Below are positions 8,313-15,507 of a DNA stretch of 64,000 nt, in pieces. How positions within the stretch are numbered: the stretch's first letter is position 1; each line of letters opens with the position of its first letter. The stretch is taken from the NCBI GenBank assembly GCA_910578975.1, contig CAJTRZ010000004.1:124001-188000 (forward strand), written 5' to 3'. The translations under genes and the position numbers were made by a program. The notes under the pieces are model-generated. The model saw only the letters and a program-made list of their open reading frames with translations, was not told the origin of the DNA and ran no database searches. Origin of the DNA: an uncultured Eubacterium sp. (GTDB taxonomy: Bacteria > Bacillota > Clostridia > Lachnospirales > Lachnospiraceae).

Positions 8313-9887
8313 ATGAATAGAGAGTTAGTTATTGTAATTGATTTCGGTGGACAGTACAATCAGTTGGTGGCACGTCGTGTACGTGAATGTAATGTCTACT
8401 GTGAAATTTATTCTTACAAGACAGACATTGAAAAGATAAAGGAAATGAATCCAAAGGGAATCATCCTGACAGGTGGTCCAAATAGTTGTTATGAGGCAGA
8501 TTCACCTACCTATACAAAGGAATTATTTGAATTGGGTATTCCGGTGTTGGGACTTTGCTATGGTGCGCAGCTGATGCAGCATATTTTAGGCGGTAAGGTG
8601 GAGAAGGCTCCTGTCCGCGAATATGGAAAGACAGAAACGCATGTGGATGTTGCATCAAAATTGTTCCAGGGAGTAGAAGAGAATACGGTTGTATGGATGA
8701 GCCATTTTGACTATATTTCACAGGTAGCACCGGGATTTAAAATTACAGGTTACACAAAGGACTGCCCAGTGGCTGTGGCAGAGTGCGCAGAGAAGAACCT
8801 TTATGCGATTCAGTTCCATCCTGAAGTATTGCATACAGTACGTGGAAAGGAAATCCTAAGCAATTATGTGTACAATGTATGTGGTTGTGCAGGAGACTGG
8901 AAGATGGATTCTTTTGTGGAGAATTCTATTCAGGCGATTCGCAAAAAAGTAGGCGATGGTAAGGTGTTATGTGCGCTGTCTGGTGGTGTGGATTCATCAG
9001 TGGCAGCAGTGTTGCTTGCAAAAGCGATTGGAAAACAGTTGACATGTGTGTTTGTAGACCACGGTCTTCTTAGAAAGAACGAGGGAGACGAGGTTGAGGC
9101 TGTATTTGGTCCAGAGGGAGAGTACGACCTGAACTTTATTCGTGTGAATGCACAGGATAGATATTATAAGAAATTAGCAGGAGTGGAAGAGCCGGAAGAA
9201 AAGCGTAAAATCATCGGTGAGGAATTCATTCGTGTATTTGAAGAGGAAGCAAAGAAGATTGGAGCAGTGGATTATCTGGTGCAGGGAACAATTTACCCGG
9301 ATGTGGTAGAGAGTGGTCTTGGTGGAGAGTCTGCTGTGATTAAGTCACACCACAATGTAGGTGGATTGCCTGATTATGTAGATTTTAAAGAGATTATTGA
9401 ACCTTTGCGTGATTTGTTTAAAGATGAGGTGCGTAAGGCAGGATTGGAATTGGGCATTCCTGAATATCTGGTATTCCGTCAGCCATTCCCAGGACCGGGA
9501 CTTGGTATCCGCATTATCGGTGAAGTGACAGAAGAGAAAGTAAAAATCGTGCAGGATGCAGATGCGATTTACCGTGAAGAAATTGATAGAGCAGCTGCTT
9601 CTTTTAAGGAAGAGAATGGAGTGGAGGCACCATGGATGCCAAATCAGTATTTTGCAGCGTTGACGAATATGAGGTCTGTTGGTGTAATGGGCGATGAGAG
9701 AACCTATGATTACGCTGTAGCACTGAGGGCCGTGAGAACGATTGACTTTATGACAGCAGAGTCGGCAGAGATACCGTATGAGGTGCTGAATAAGGTAATG
9801 AATCGGATAATTAATGAGGTCAAGGGGGTAAATAGGGTAATGTATGATTTGACCAGTAAACCACCGGGAACGATAGAGTTCGAGTGA
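8313..9887 (+). CDS. guaA: GMP synthase (glutamine-hydrolysing)
   Basis: Converts XMP to GMP using glutamine and ATP, the last step of guanine nucleotide synthesis. The true start is ATG 8313 with AGGAGG at 8303-8308; the frame is open further upstream without a ribosome site. The 524 residues contain a class I glutamine amidotransferase domain (nucleophile cysteine in GLCYGAQ near 82, catalytic HPE near 169-171), the ATP pyrophosphatase loop SGGVDSS near 222, and the C-terminal dimerisation domain ending KPPGTIEFE. No purine riboswitch is visible in the leader (8109-8312). The 3' end of guaA is a known integration site for mobile elements, and an accessory region starts right after it. Confidence 0.98.
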   Translation: MNRELVIVIDFGGQYNQLVARRVRECNVYCEIYSYKTDIEKIKEMNPKGIILTGGPNSCYEADSPTYTKELFELGIPVLGLCYGAQLMQHILGGKVEKAPVREYGKTETHVDVASKLFQGVEENTVVWMSHFDYISQVAPGFKITGYTKDCPVAVAECAEKNLYAIQFHPEVLHTVRGKEILSNYVYNVCGCAGDWKMDSFVENSIQAIRKKVGDGKVLCALSGGVDSSVAAVLLAKAIGKQLTCVFVDHGLLRKNEGDEVEAVFGPEGEYDLNFIRVNAQDRYYKKLAGVEEPEEKRKIIGEEFIRVFEEEAKKIGAVDYLVQGTIYPDVVESGLGGESAVIKSHHNVGGLPDYVDFKEIIEPLRDLFKDEVRKAGLELGIPEYLVFRQPFPGPGLGIRIIGEVTEEKVKIVQDADAIYREEIDRAAASFKEENGVEAPWMPNQYFAALTNMRSVGVMGDERTYDYAVALRAVRTIDFMTAESAEIPYEVLNKVMNRIINEVKGVNRVMYDLTSKPPGTIEFE

Positions 9888-10092
9888 TGAAATGGACTTT
9901 AAAAAGTCAGTGTTTATACGGATTGCAAACAAATTTGTTTAAGTGCTGGCAACGATTTGGCAACATTTTAGGTATTACTCGCTAAATAATTACATCAATG
10001 GCATAAGAAAAACCTTGCTGATTTTGCGCGAGAAATGAGGAAAATGGTAAATGTAAAAGATATAGGTAATCAGGAATTTGGCGGTATATATT

Positions 10093-10884
10093 ATGAGAGA
10101 TGTTCATGTACATTTTTTACATGGAAATAGTGTAGGATATACGATTGATTTTTTTGAGGGCTTTATTAAAGCTGCGCAAAATGCAGGACTTGATGAAATA
10201 TACCTGCTTGAACATACCCATCAATTTATTGAGTTTGAGAAAGTATACGAACCAATAAAGGAATACAATGATTATCAATGTAATTGGATATGTGAAAGAA
10301 TGAACAGTTCGATAAAAGAGTATATTCGTTTTATAAAAACAGTAAAGGATGTTCAATACCCTGTAAAAGTTAAATTTGGTCTTGAAGTTTGTTATATTCC
10401 TGAAACTGCTGATATATTATCAGGTATCCTTGACGAATATGAGTTTGATTTTCTTACAGGTTCCGTACATTGGATTGATGGTTGGGGATTTGACCACATA
10501 GGACAGAAAGAGCTTTGGAAGGGCAAGAATATAAATGAGATTTATAAAAGATATTATGATATAATGCTTCAGCTGTGTGAGAGCAGTCTGTTTACCGGTC
10601 TTGCGCATCCTGATTCAATCAAGTGTTTTGGATATATACCGGACATTGACTTGACTGATTATTATAATGATTTAGCTACCCTGTTGTGCAAAAACGGTAT
10701 GTATGCTGAAAATAGTGGGGGATTACGGTTAAATTATTGCTCGGATTTGGAGTTGGGGCTGAATCCCCAATTGCTATCTATTTTTCAAAATAATAATGTG
10801 AAAATCGAGACAGCTTCTGATGCACATAAACAAAGTGATGTTGGTGCAAATATTCTTGAACTCGAAAATATGCTCAAAGAGTAG
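10093..10884 (+). CDS. PHP-domain phosphatase, histidinol-phosphatase-like
   Basis: Metal-dependent phosphoesterase of the PHP superfamily, closest in layout to HisJ-type histidinol-phosphate phosphatases. Metal-site motifs run in the expected order: DVHVH at the N terminus, LEHTH near 37, KFGLEVCY near 95, GSVHW near 120, AHPDS near 170 and SDAHK near 235. ATG 10093 is preferred over the TTG at 10078, which sits almost on top of an AGGA sequence; ATG has GGCGG at a workable distance. No histidine genes are nearby, so the substrate may be another phosphate ester. It is the first intact gene after guaA and probably part of an accessory segment. Confidence 0.8.
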   Translation: MRDVHVHFLHGNSVGYTIDFFEGFIKAAQNAGLDEIYLLEHTHQFIEFEKVYEPIKEYNDYQCNWICERMNSSIKEYIRFIKTVKDVQYPVKVKFGLEVCYIPETADILSGILDEYEFDFLTGSVHWIDGWGFDHIGQKELWKGKNINEIYKRYYDIMLQLCESSLFTGLAHPDSIKCFGYIPDIDLTDYYNDLATLLCKNGMYAENSGGLRLNYCSDLELGLNPQLLSIFQNNNVKIETASDAHKQSDVGANILELENMLKE

Positions 10885-11541
10885 ATAAACATAATGAGCA
10901 TAATTCGAGACTATAAAAATTACACTTTAAATCTATGACAATTCAGATTCGTGAATTAGAGTGGTGGTAGCGGATTGATATATTCCTTGTTAATTTTCTA
11001 TATACATGGTGCTAGCACCATGTAATTGAGGGTAATTAAGGAAAAATCAGTGTTTAGCTAATGAGTTGTTAAACTTTAGCCCTTTTGAAAGCCTTATTTT
11101 ATGAGGGCTTCTGAAAGTAATAGTAGCACAGGTGGTATATTATGCCATTACTCAAAAAAAGGGCGTGTATTCGCACAAAACTTAAACAAAAATAGTTAAG
11201 GATAACAAAGAACACGCCGAGTTCGAGTAGTACAATAAAATATGGATTATTTTATATGGCAGGTAGTCCATAGGATTGCATGCTGTATTTATAATCTATT
11301 AATTTATCATAAATTAAATAGTTAATTGTTGCTAATAGAAATACATATTTATGAAAAATTAACAAGTAGGTTAATGGGGATAATATATGAAATATAAAAT
11401 AAAAAAATCGTTAGAACGATAAGAAATGTGGGGCATGGCGGTTGCTATGCCCTATAATTTATAGTGAAAAATAGAGGGTAAGAATGGTAAAAGCAAAACG
11501 CGAAAGATATAGATAAATTGGAAGTTAAGTAGGAGGCTAAT
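10885..11541. other. Intergenic stretch rich in palindromes, no gene seen
   Basis: No convincing reading frame in 657 bases. Visible structures: a perfect palindrome at 11003-11024; a hairpin at about 11092-11117 (CTTTTGAAAGCC against GGGCTTCTGAAAG); an inverted pair GGCGTGT/ACACGCC near 11162 and 11212; ATCGTT/AACGAT at 11408-11421; and GGGCATGGC/GCTATGCCC at 11431-11452. None has a proper T-tract. The density of unrelated hairpins suggests remnants of mobile or regulatory DNA. Confidence 0.5.
11003..11024. repeat. Perfect 22-bp palindrome
   Basis: The half-site TACATGGTGCT is followed immediately by its exact reverse complement, with no loop. Such symmetry fits a dimeric protein-binding site better than a hairpin RNA. 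It is not adjacent to a start codon. Confidence 0.75.
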
Positions 11542-11955
11542 ATGTTTGATATGAGATCTAACGAAGAAGAAATGAGAGCTTTAGTTGGGAAATCTCTATA
11601 TGATGTATGGAATGAGTTGTGTGCTTTCATTGATGAAAAATATGATATGGATTGTTCGTGGAATAACGGTGGCAAGGCATGGAAATATGAATATAAATAC
11701 CGTCGGGGCGGTAAAACATTGTGTGCGTTGTATGCAAGAGAAAACTGCGTAGGATTTATGGTTATCTTAGGAAAAGATGAACGCTTAAAATTTGAAAAAG
11801 ATAGAGAAAATTACTCAAAGGAAGTTCAGCGCATTTATGATGAAACTAAAACATACCATGATGGAAAATGGATGATGTTTGAGCCAACAGACACTTCTTT
11901 ATTTGATGATTTTATCAAACTGTTGAGCATTAAAAGGAAACCAAACAAAAAATAG
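11542..11955 (+). CDS. DUF3788 family protein
   Basis: Small soluble protein of 137 residues resembling the DUF3788 family (function unknown), with the conserved pattern W(N)ELCAFI near the start, then WNNGGKAWKYEYKYRRGGKTLC and a Y-H-D-G-K-W-M stretch near the C terminus. It starts at ATG behind a strong AGGAGG site. Such proteins are usually encoded singly in accessory regions of Firmicutes. No membrane segment or signal peptide is seen. The biochemical role is unknown. Confidence 0.7.
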   Translation: MFDMRSNEEEMRALVGKSLYDVWNELCAFIDEKYDMDCSWNNGGKAWKYEYKYRRGGKTLCALYARENCVGFMVILGKDERLKFEKDRENYSKEVQRIYDETKTYHDGKWMMFEPTDTSLFDDFIKLLSIKRKPNKK

Positions 11956-12022
11956 AGAATTATTAACTTCACGTTTGTATAACTGAAAAATTAAAAATTG
12001 CTAATTTAAAAGGAGCTACATC

Positions 12023-12085
12023 ATGGAAGAATTAAAATTAATTATGGAAACGTTTGGAATCGTATTTAGGATGACATTAATTTGA
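12023..12085 (+). CDS. Very short ORF, possibly the start of a broken gene
   Basis: ATG behind AAAGGAGC encodes 20 residues (MEELKLIMETFG...) and stops at TGA 12083-12085, overlapping the first possible codon of the next frame. The good ribosome binding site with so short a product suggests either a leader peptide or the 5' piece of a frameshifted gene continuing in the downstream frame. Confidence 0.3.
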   Translation: MEELKLIMETFGIVFRMTLI

Positions 12086-12330
12086 GTATATCATATGGAG
12101 GTGGAAGAGAGTTTTTTGATATATTGGAGTCAAGAATCAGTAGCCCCCAAATAGTTAGAAGAATGCATTTTGACAATGTAAATAAAGATAGGCATTTTGA
12201 CTATGGAGATGAGTATAATAGTAATGCTCTCATTTTTTATAAAATTTCATATGTAATAAAGAGAGCATACAATCCATTCGACAGATGTGCTAGTGCGCAG
12301 ATACTTATAAAAAAGGATAGAAAGAAGTGA
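12082..12330 (+). CDS. Hypothetical 82-residue ORF, probably a gene fragment
   Basis: Starts at TTG 12082 at the stop of the preceding short ORF and has no ribosome binding site of its own. The product has no recognised domain and ends in a basic tail (KKDRKK). It lies four bases before the DUF1848 gene, so it could be translated by coupling from the short ORF. A frameshifted remnant of a single former gene is at least as likely. Confidence 0.3.
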   Translation: MSISYGGGREFFDILESRISSPQIVRRMHFDNVNKDRHFDYGDEYNSNALIFYKISYVIKRAYNPFDRCASAQILIKKDRKK

Positions 12331-12334
12331 TGAA

Positions 12335-13276
12335 ATGATTTTAAGTGTAAGTAGGAGAACCGACATTCCGAATTATTATTCGGAGTGGTTTTTTAATAGA
12401 ATAAAAGAGGGATTTTTATATGTCCGTAATCCGATGAATTTTCATCAAATAAGTGAAATAAAAATATCTCCAGATGTGGTTGACTGTATCGTATTTTGGA
12501 CAAAGAACCCTTTGCCAATGATGGAAAGGTTAGATGAGTTAAAAGAGTATAATTATTATTTTCAATTTACGCTTACAGGGTATGGAAATGATATTGAGGT
12601 AAATTTGCCTAATAAAAAAACATCAATGATTCCGATTTTTCAAGAATTATCAAATAGAATAGGCAAGGAAAAAGTGATTTGGAGATATGACCCTATTTTT
12701 TTTTCAGATAGATATTCGGTTCAGTATCATTTAAAAGCATTTAGAAATATTGCAGAGGCATTAAGTGGATATACGGAAAAATGCGTGATTAGTTTTGTAG
12801 ATATTTATCCTAAGAATAAAAAAAATATGGATAGCTTATCAAGTTATAATTTGAATGATAACGAACTGAGAGGATTTGCTAAAGAATTAAGCAAGATAGC
12901 AAATGATAATAATATTAAAATTGGCAGTTGTGCGGAAAAAGTAGATTTGATTGAATGTGGGATAGTTCATAATTCATGTATTGATAGGGCGTTAATAGAA
13001 AAAATTATAGGCTGTAAATTGAAGGTTAATAAAGATAAAAATCAACGTATAGAATGTGGATGTGTAGAAAGCGTTGAGATAGGGGCATATAATACATGTA
13101 AAAATGGATGTGCATATTGTTATGCGAATTATAGTGCAAAAAGTGTAGAGTCGAATTCGGTAAAGTATGACCCGCTATCACCACTTCTGTGTGGTCATTT
13201 AGAAGCAGAAGACAAGATTAATCTTAGAAAGGTCATATCATTAAAGAAAACACAATTAAGTATTTTTGATATCTGA
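12335..13276 (+). CDS. DUF1848 family protein with radical-SAM-like cysteine motif
   Basis: The 313 residues match the DUF1848 pattern: SVSRRTDIPNYYSEWF at the N terminus, IVFWTKNP near 52, and VIWRYDPIFF near 110. The C-terminal part holds clustered cysteines, GAYNTCKNGCAYCYANY near 250, a C-x3-C-x2-C arrangement like that binding an iron-sulfur cluster in radical SAM proteins. Family function is not established. The gene starts just after the preceding fragment with only weak ribosome binding bases. It belongs to the accessory stretch after guaA. Confidence 0.75.
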   Translation: MILSVSRRTDIPNYYSEWFFNRIKEGFLYVRNPMNFHQISEIKISPDVVDCIVFWTKNPLPMMERLDELKEYNYYFQFTLTGYGNDIEVNLPNKKTSMIPIFQELSNRIGKEKVIWRYDPIFFSDRYSVQYHLKAFRNIAEALSGYTEKCVISFVDIYPKNKKNMDSLSSYNLNDNELRGFAKELSKIANDNNIKIGSCAEKVDLIECGIVHNSCIDRALIEKIIGCKLKVNKDKNQRIECGCVESVEIGAYNTCKNGCAYCYANYSAKSVESNSVKYDPLSPLLCGHLEAEDKINLRKVISLKKTQLSIFDI

Positions 13277-13284
13277 GATTTTAA

Positions 13285-13440
13285 ATGGTGAAATTATATC
13301 ATGAATTCAATAAATATAGAGATAATATATGGCTTTATTTTGGCTCTAAAAATTTTGCATGGCAAAAATACGAGAGTGATTTTTGAAGAATATGGATAAT
13401 AAATCCTTTAAAAATTAGAGAAAAGTAGCCAGTTCAAGCT
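13285..13440 (+). pseudogene. Short coding remnants
   Basis: A 33-codon frame from ATG 13285 (MVKLYHEFNKYRDN...) stops at 13386, and a different frame just downstream reads EKSSQFKLYAEEFE before a stop. Both look protein-like in composition but neither has a recognisable family or a full domain. Best read as pieces of a decayed gene between the DUF1848 gene and the ars promoter. Confidence 0.25.
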
Positions 13441-13506
13441 GTACGCCGAGGAGTTTGAATAAGCAGAAATTAGCTTTTTTGATGTTTTTATCTTTATAAA
13501 AATATA

Positions 13507-13557
13507 TTGACATGTATCTATGTAATGCATATAATAACGCATAGATGATTATCTATG
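13507..13557 (+). promoter_or_regulatory. Promoter and operator of the ars-type operon
   Basis: TTGACA at 13507-13512, a 17-base spacer and TATAAT at 13530-13535 form a consensus promoter. Immediately downstream lies CATAGAT-GATT-ATCTATG (13540-13557), a perfect 7-bp inverted repeat, and a further ATCTATG half-site sits in the spacer. The position fits repression by the ArsR-type protein encoded next. Confidence 0.85.
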
Positions 13558-13574
13558 TGAGGTGAGTTTAGCAG

Positions 13575-13883
13575 ATGGATGAAAAGAAAACAGCGGTAAT
13601 ATTCAAAGCGTTTTGTGATGAAAACCGAATTAGAATTATAAAACTTCTGCGTTCGGGCGAAAAATGTGCCTGTAAGTTATTGGAAGAAATCAATGTAACA
13701 CAGCCTACGCTGTCGCATCACATGAAAATACTTTGTGATGCTGAAATTGTTATTGGTCGTAAAGAGGGAAAGTGGACATATTACTCCATTTCAGAGAAGG
13801 GTGTTGAGCAGGCAAAACAATGTTTGCGGCTAATGACTACACTTGATGTTGCGTGTGAAAATAAGTCGTGTTGTGAAAAGTAA
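13575..13883 (+). CDS. ArsR/SmtB-family metalloregulator
   Basis: Winged-helix repressor of 102 residues that should leave DNA on binding an inducer. The metalloid site is suggested by GEKCACKLLEE near 30-40, the position of the CVC-type As(III)/Sb(III) site of classical ArsR; the recognition helix region is VTQPTLSHHMKIL. A second cysteine cluster sits at the very C terminus (CENKSCCEK). It is the first gene of the arsenic-type operon, behind a consensus promoter with an inverted-repeat operator, so it is probably autoregulated. Confidence 0.9.
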   Translation: MDEKKTAVIFKAFCDENRIRIIKLLRSGEKCACKLLEEINVTQPTLSHHMKILCDAEIVIGRKEGKWTYYSISEKGVEQAKQCLRLMTTLDVACENKSCCEK

Positions 13884-13926
13884 GGAATTGAATACTTTTC
13901 CTCACGACTTGTATTAAATTTAATAA

Positions 13927-13950
13927 ATAGATAAATTTCAATTTATCTAT
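13927..13950. promoter_or_regulatory. Second candidate ArsR operator before the permease
   Basis: ATAGATAAAT and its exact complement ATTTATCTAT separated by TTCA. The half-site shares ATAGAT with the operator before arsR (CATAGAT), so the same repressor probably binds both. Confidence 0.65.
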
Positions 13951-13966
13951 ACGAAAGGGGTAATTT

Positions 13967-14479
13967 ATGGAGCAATTAAAATCTGCTTGGGATTTTTTTC
14001 AGAGTGAAATCCTCGGTATGGGGTGGCTTAGTCGACTCATAGAAACAATATTAAACGCTTGTGGTTTAGATACAACGAGCAGGATTGGTGGCAGCATTCA
14101 ATTTTTCGTTTATGATACCATAAAAATTATGGTGTTGCTTAGCGTGCTGATTTTGATCATTTCATATATTCAAAGTTATTTCCCTCCTGAAAGAACAAAA
14201 AAGATACTCGGTAGATTTCACGGGATATGGGCGAACATTATCGCTGCATTGCTGGGAACGGTAACTCCATTTTGTTCGTGTTCTTCAATTCCGCTTTTTA
14301 TTGGATTTACAAGTGCAGGCTTACCACTAGGTGTTGCATTTTCCTTTTTGATTTCTTCGCCTATGCCAGCCCTTGTTGTTAATGAAAAGGTTGTATCTAT
14401 GGGTAAGGTGTTAAAAACTGCTGATGTAGTTGTTCTACTGCATAAATTGGGGGTTAAATTATGGGAAAAAAGAAAATAG
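13967..14479 (+). CDS. Chimeric ORF: N-terminal half of an ArsP-like permease joined to the C-terminal half of a thioredoxin-like protein
   Basis: Residues 1 to about 131 match the start of a DUF318/YraQ/ArsP permease: helix at about 52-70, then GTVTPFCSCSSIPLF with its conserved cysteines, and SFLISSP. From about residue 134 the sequence changes to PALVVNEKVVSMGKVL followed by an amphipathic helix, which is the C-terminal end of the small redox-active disulfide (thioredoxin_3) family often encoded beside such permeases. The permease helices after SSP and the CxxC-bearing half of the thioredoxin-like protein are both missing. An in-frame deletion of DNA between two neighbouring genes explains this best. 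Transport is unlikely to survive. Its end overlaps the arsenate reductase start. Confidence 0.75.
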   Translation: MEQLKSAWDFFQSEILGMGWLSRLIETILNACGLDTTSRIGGSIQFFVYDTIKIMVLLSVLILIISYIQSYFPPERTKKILGRFHGIWANIIAALLGTVTPFCSCSSIPLFIGFTSAGLPLGVAFSFLISSPMPALVVNEKVVSMGKVLKTADVVVLLHKLGVKLWEKRK

Positions 14480-14841
14480 CTTTTATATGCGTTCATAATT
14501 CCTGCCGTAGTCAGATTGCAGAAGCACTCGGCAAAAATTTAGCAGGAGATAAATTTGATTTCTATTCTGCAGGAACTGAAACAAAACCGCAAATCAATCA
14601 AGACGCTGTACGGCTTATGAAAGAAATCTATGGGATAGATATGGAACAAAGCCAATACAGCAAGACAGCGGATAAAATCCCAACACCTGACATAGCTATC
14701 TCAATGGGGTGTGATGTTGGGTGTCCTTATATCGGCAGAGATTTCGATAATGATTGGGGGCTTTTAGACCCAACAGGAAAGGGTGATGAATGTTTTGTGC
14801 AAGTTATAGAGGAAATTGCTCGAAAAATTAAGGAATTGTAA
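14461..14841 (+). CDS. arsC: Arsenate reductase, low-molecular-weight phosphatase fold
   Basis: Predicted to reduce arsenate to arsenite by the thiol relay of Gram-positive, thioredoxin-coupled ArsC. The P-loop CVHNSCRSQ holds the nucleophile cysteine at residue 10, and further cysteines lie in SMGCDVGCP near 81-86, where the relay cysteines are expected. The WGLLDPTG stretch gives the acid-loop region. Length (126) is normal. The ATG lies inside the end of the chimeric permease ORF, with GGGGG upstream as ribosome binding site, so translation is coupled. With the permease broken, arsenite export must come from elsewhere. Confidence 0.88.
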   Translation: MGKKKIAFICVHNSCRSQIAEALGKNLAGDKFDFYSAGTETKPQINQDAVRLMKEIYGIDMEQSQYSKTADKIPTPDIAISMGCDVGCPYIGRDFDNDWGLLDPTGKGDECFVQVIEEIARKIKEL

Positions 14842-15411
14842 TAAAAGGACTTTGGACTGGAGGAATATTGAAACTGAATATCGACAAGGCTTTTTTTATA
14901 CTTACAAGCTCATTAAGAAATTGAATGATAAGCTAAAAGATGAGGAACGATGACGGCTTCAAACAATTTTTTAAAAATCGCTAACGTTTTGGCTTTTACT
15001 AAAAGCTATGATACTGCCTCAATCAATAGTATCTGCAAAACTTACTGATGATAAGGCAGAGATTTCTCCAAAAAAATCCCTGTGATGCAAATATTTTTTC
15101 AATACGGTGTTACAGCCTCCAAAGTATCTGACACAGGAACTTACACAACTACGTAAAGGGTTTAATGAATATTTTAGCCAATGTTATCTTGCTTTGATAT
15201 CATGCTTTACGGTTTCACAAAGGAATCGACACAGGGGCAGTGTGAAGATAATATATAACATTATTACAATTCGTAAGCAACATGGGAGTGGAGAACGGGA
15301 AATTGAAAAAAATGTGGCAGCGTAATCGTAGGATTCTGTGATGTAACATTCTAATCAAAAATTATTATATATTCCAAATATTTATATATGTGGATGCTGA
15401 CACAAGGAAAT
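14842..15411 (+). other. Region with broken coding fragments, no intact gene
   Basis: Several short open pieces in changing frames are visible: a TTG-started piece behind GGAGGAAT near 14870, a piece NNFLKIANVLAFTKSYDTASINS near 14960-15045, and a longer frame from about 15107 to 15325. None matches a family I recognise and none is complete. Most likely the remains of one or two genes at the end of the accessory stretch. Confidence 0.3.
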
Positions 15412-15454
15412 AGCAGAGGACATAAATTTTTTATATCCTCTGCTTCTGTTTTTG
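15412..15454 (+). terminator. Strong intrinsic terminator
   Basis: GCAGAGGAcATAA pairs with TTATaTCCTCTGC (one mismatch) and is followed by TTCTGTTTTTG. It closes plus-strand transcription of the ars region and lies 54 bases beyond the stop of the convergent large gene. Confidence 0.85.
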
Positions 15455-15507
15455 AAAAATATCATTAATCTTGTTAGAAATTTATTTTCGATTTTTATTT
15501 TTTCATA

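Noticed and set aside
11219..11228. GAGTTCGAGT as the second attachment repeat matching the guaA end
   Set aside because: Only ten bases match, there is no integrase, and the position is in the middle of the accessory stretch; kept only as a hint.
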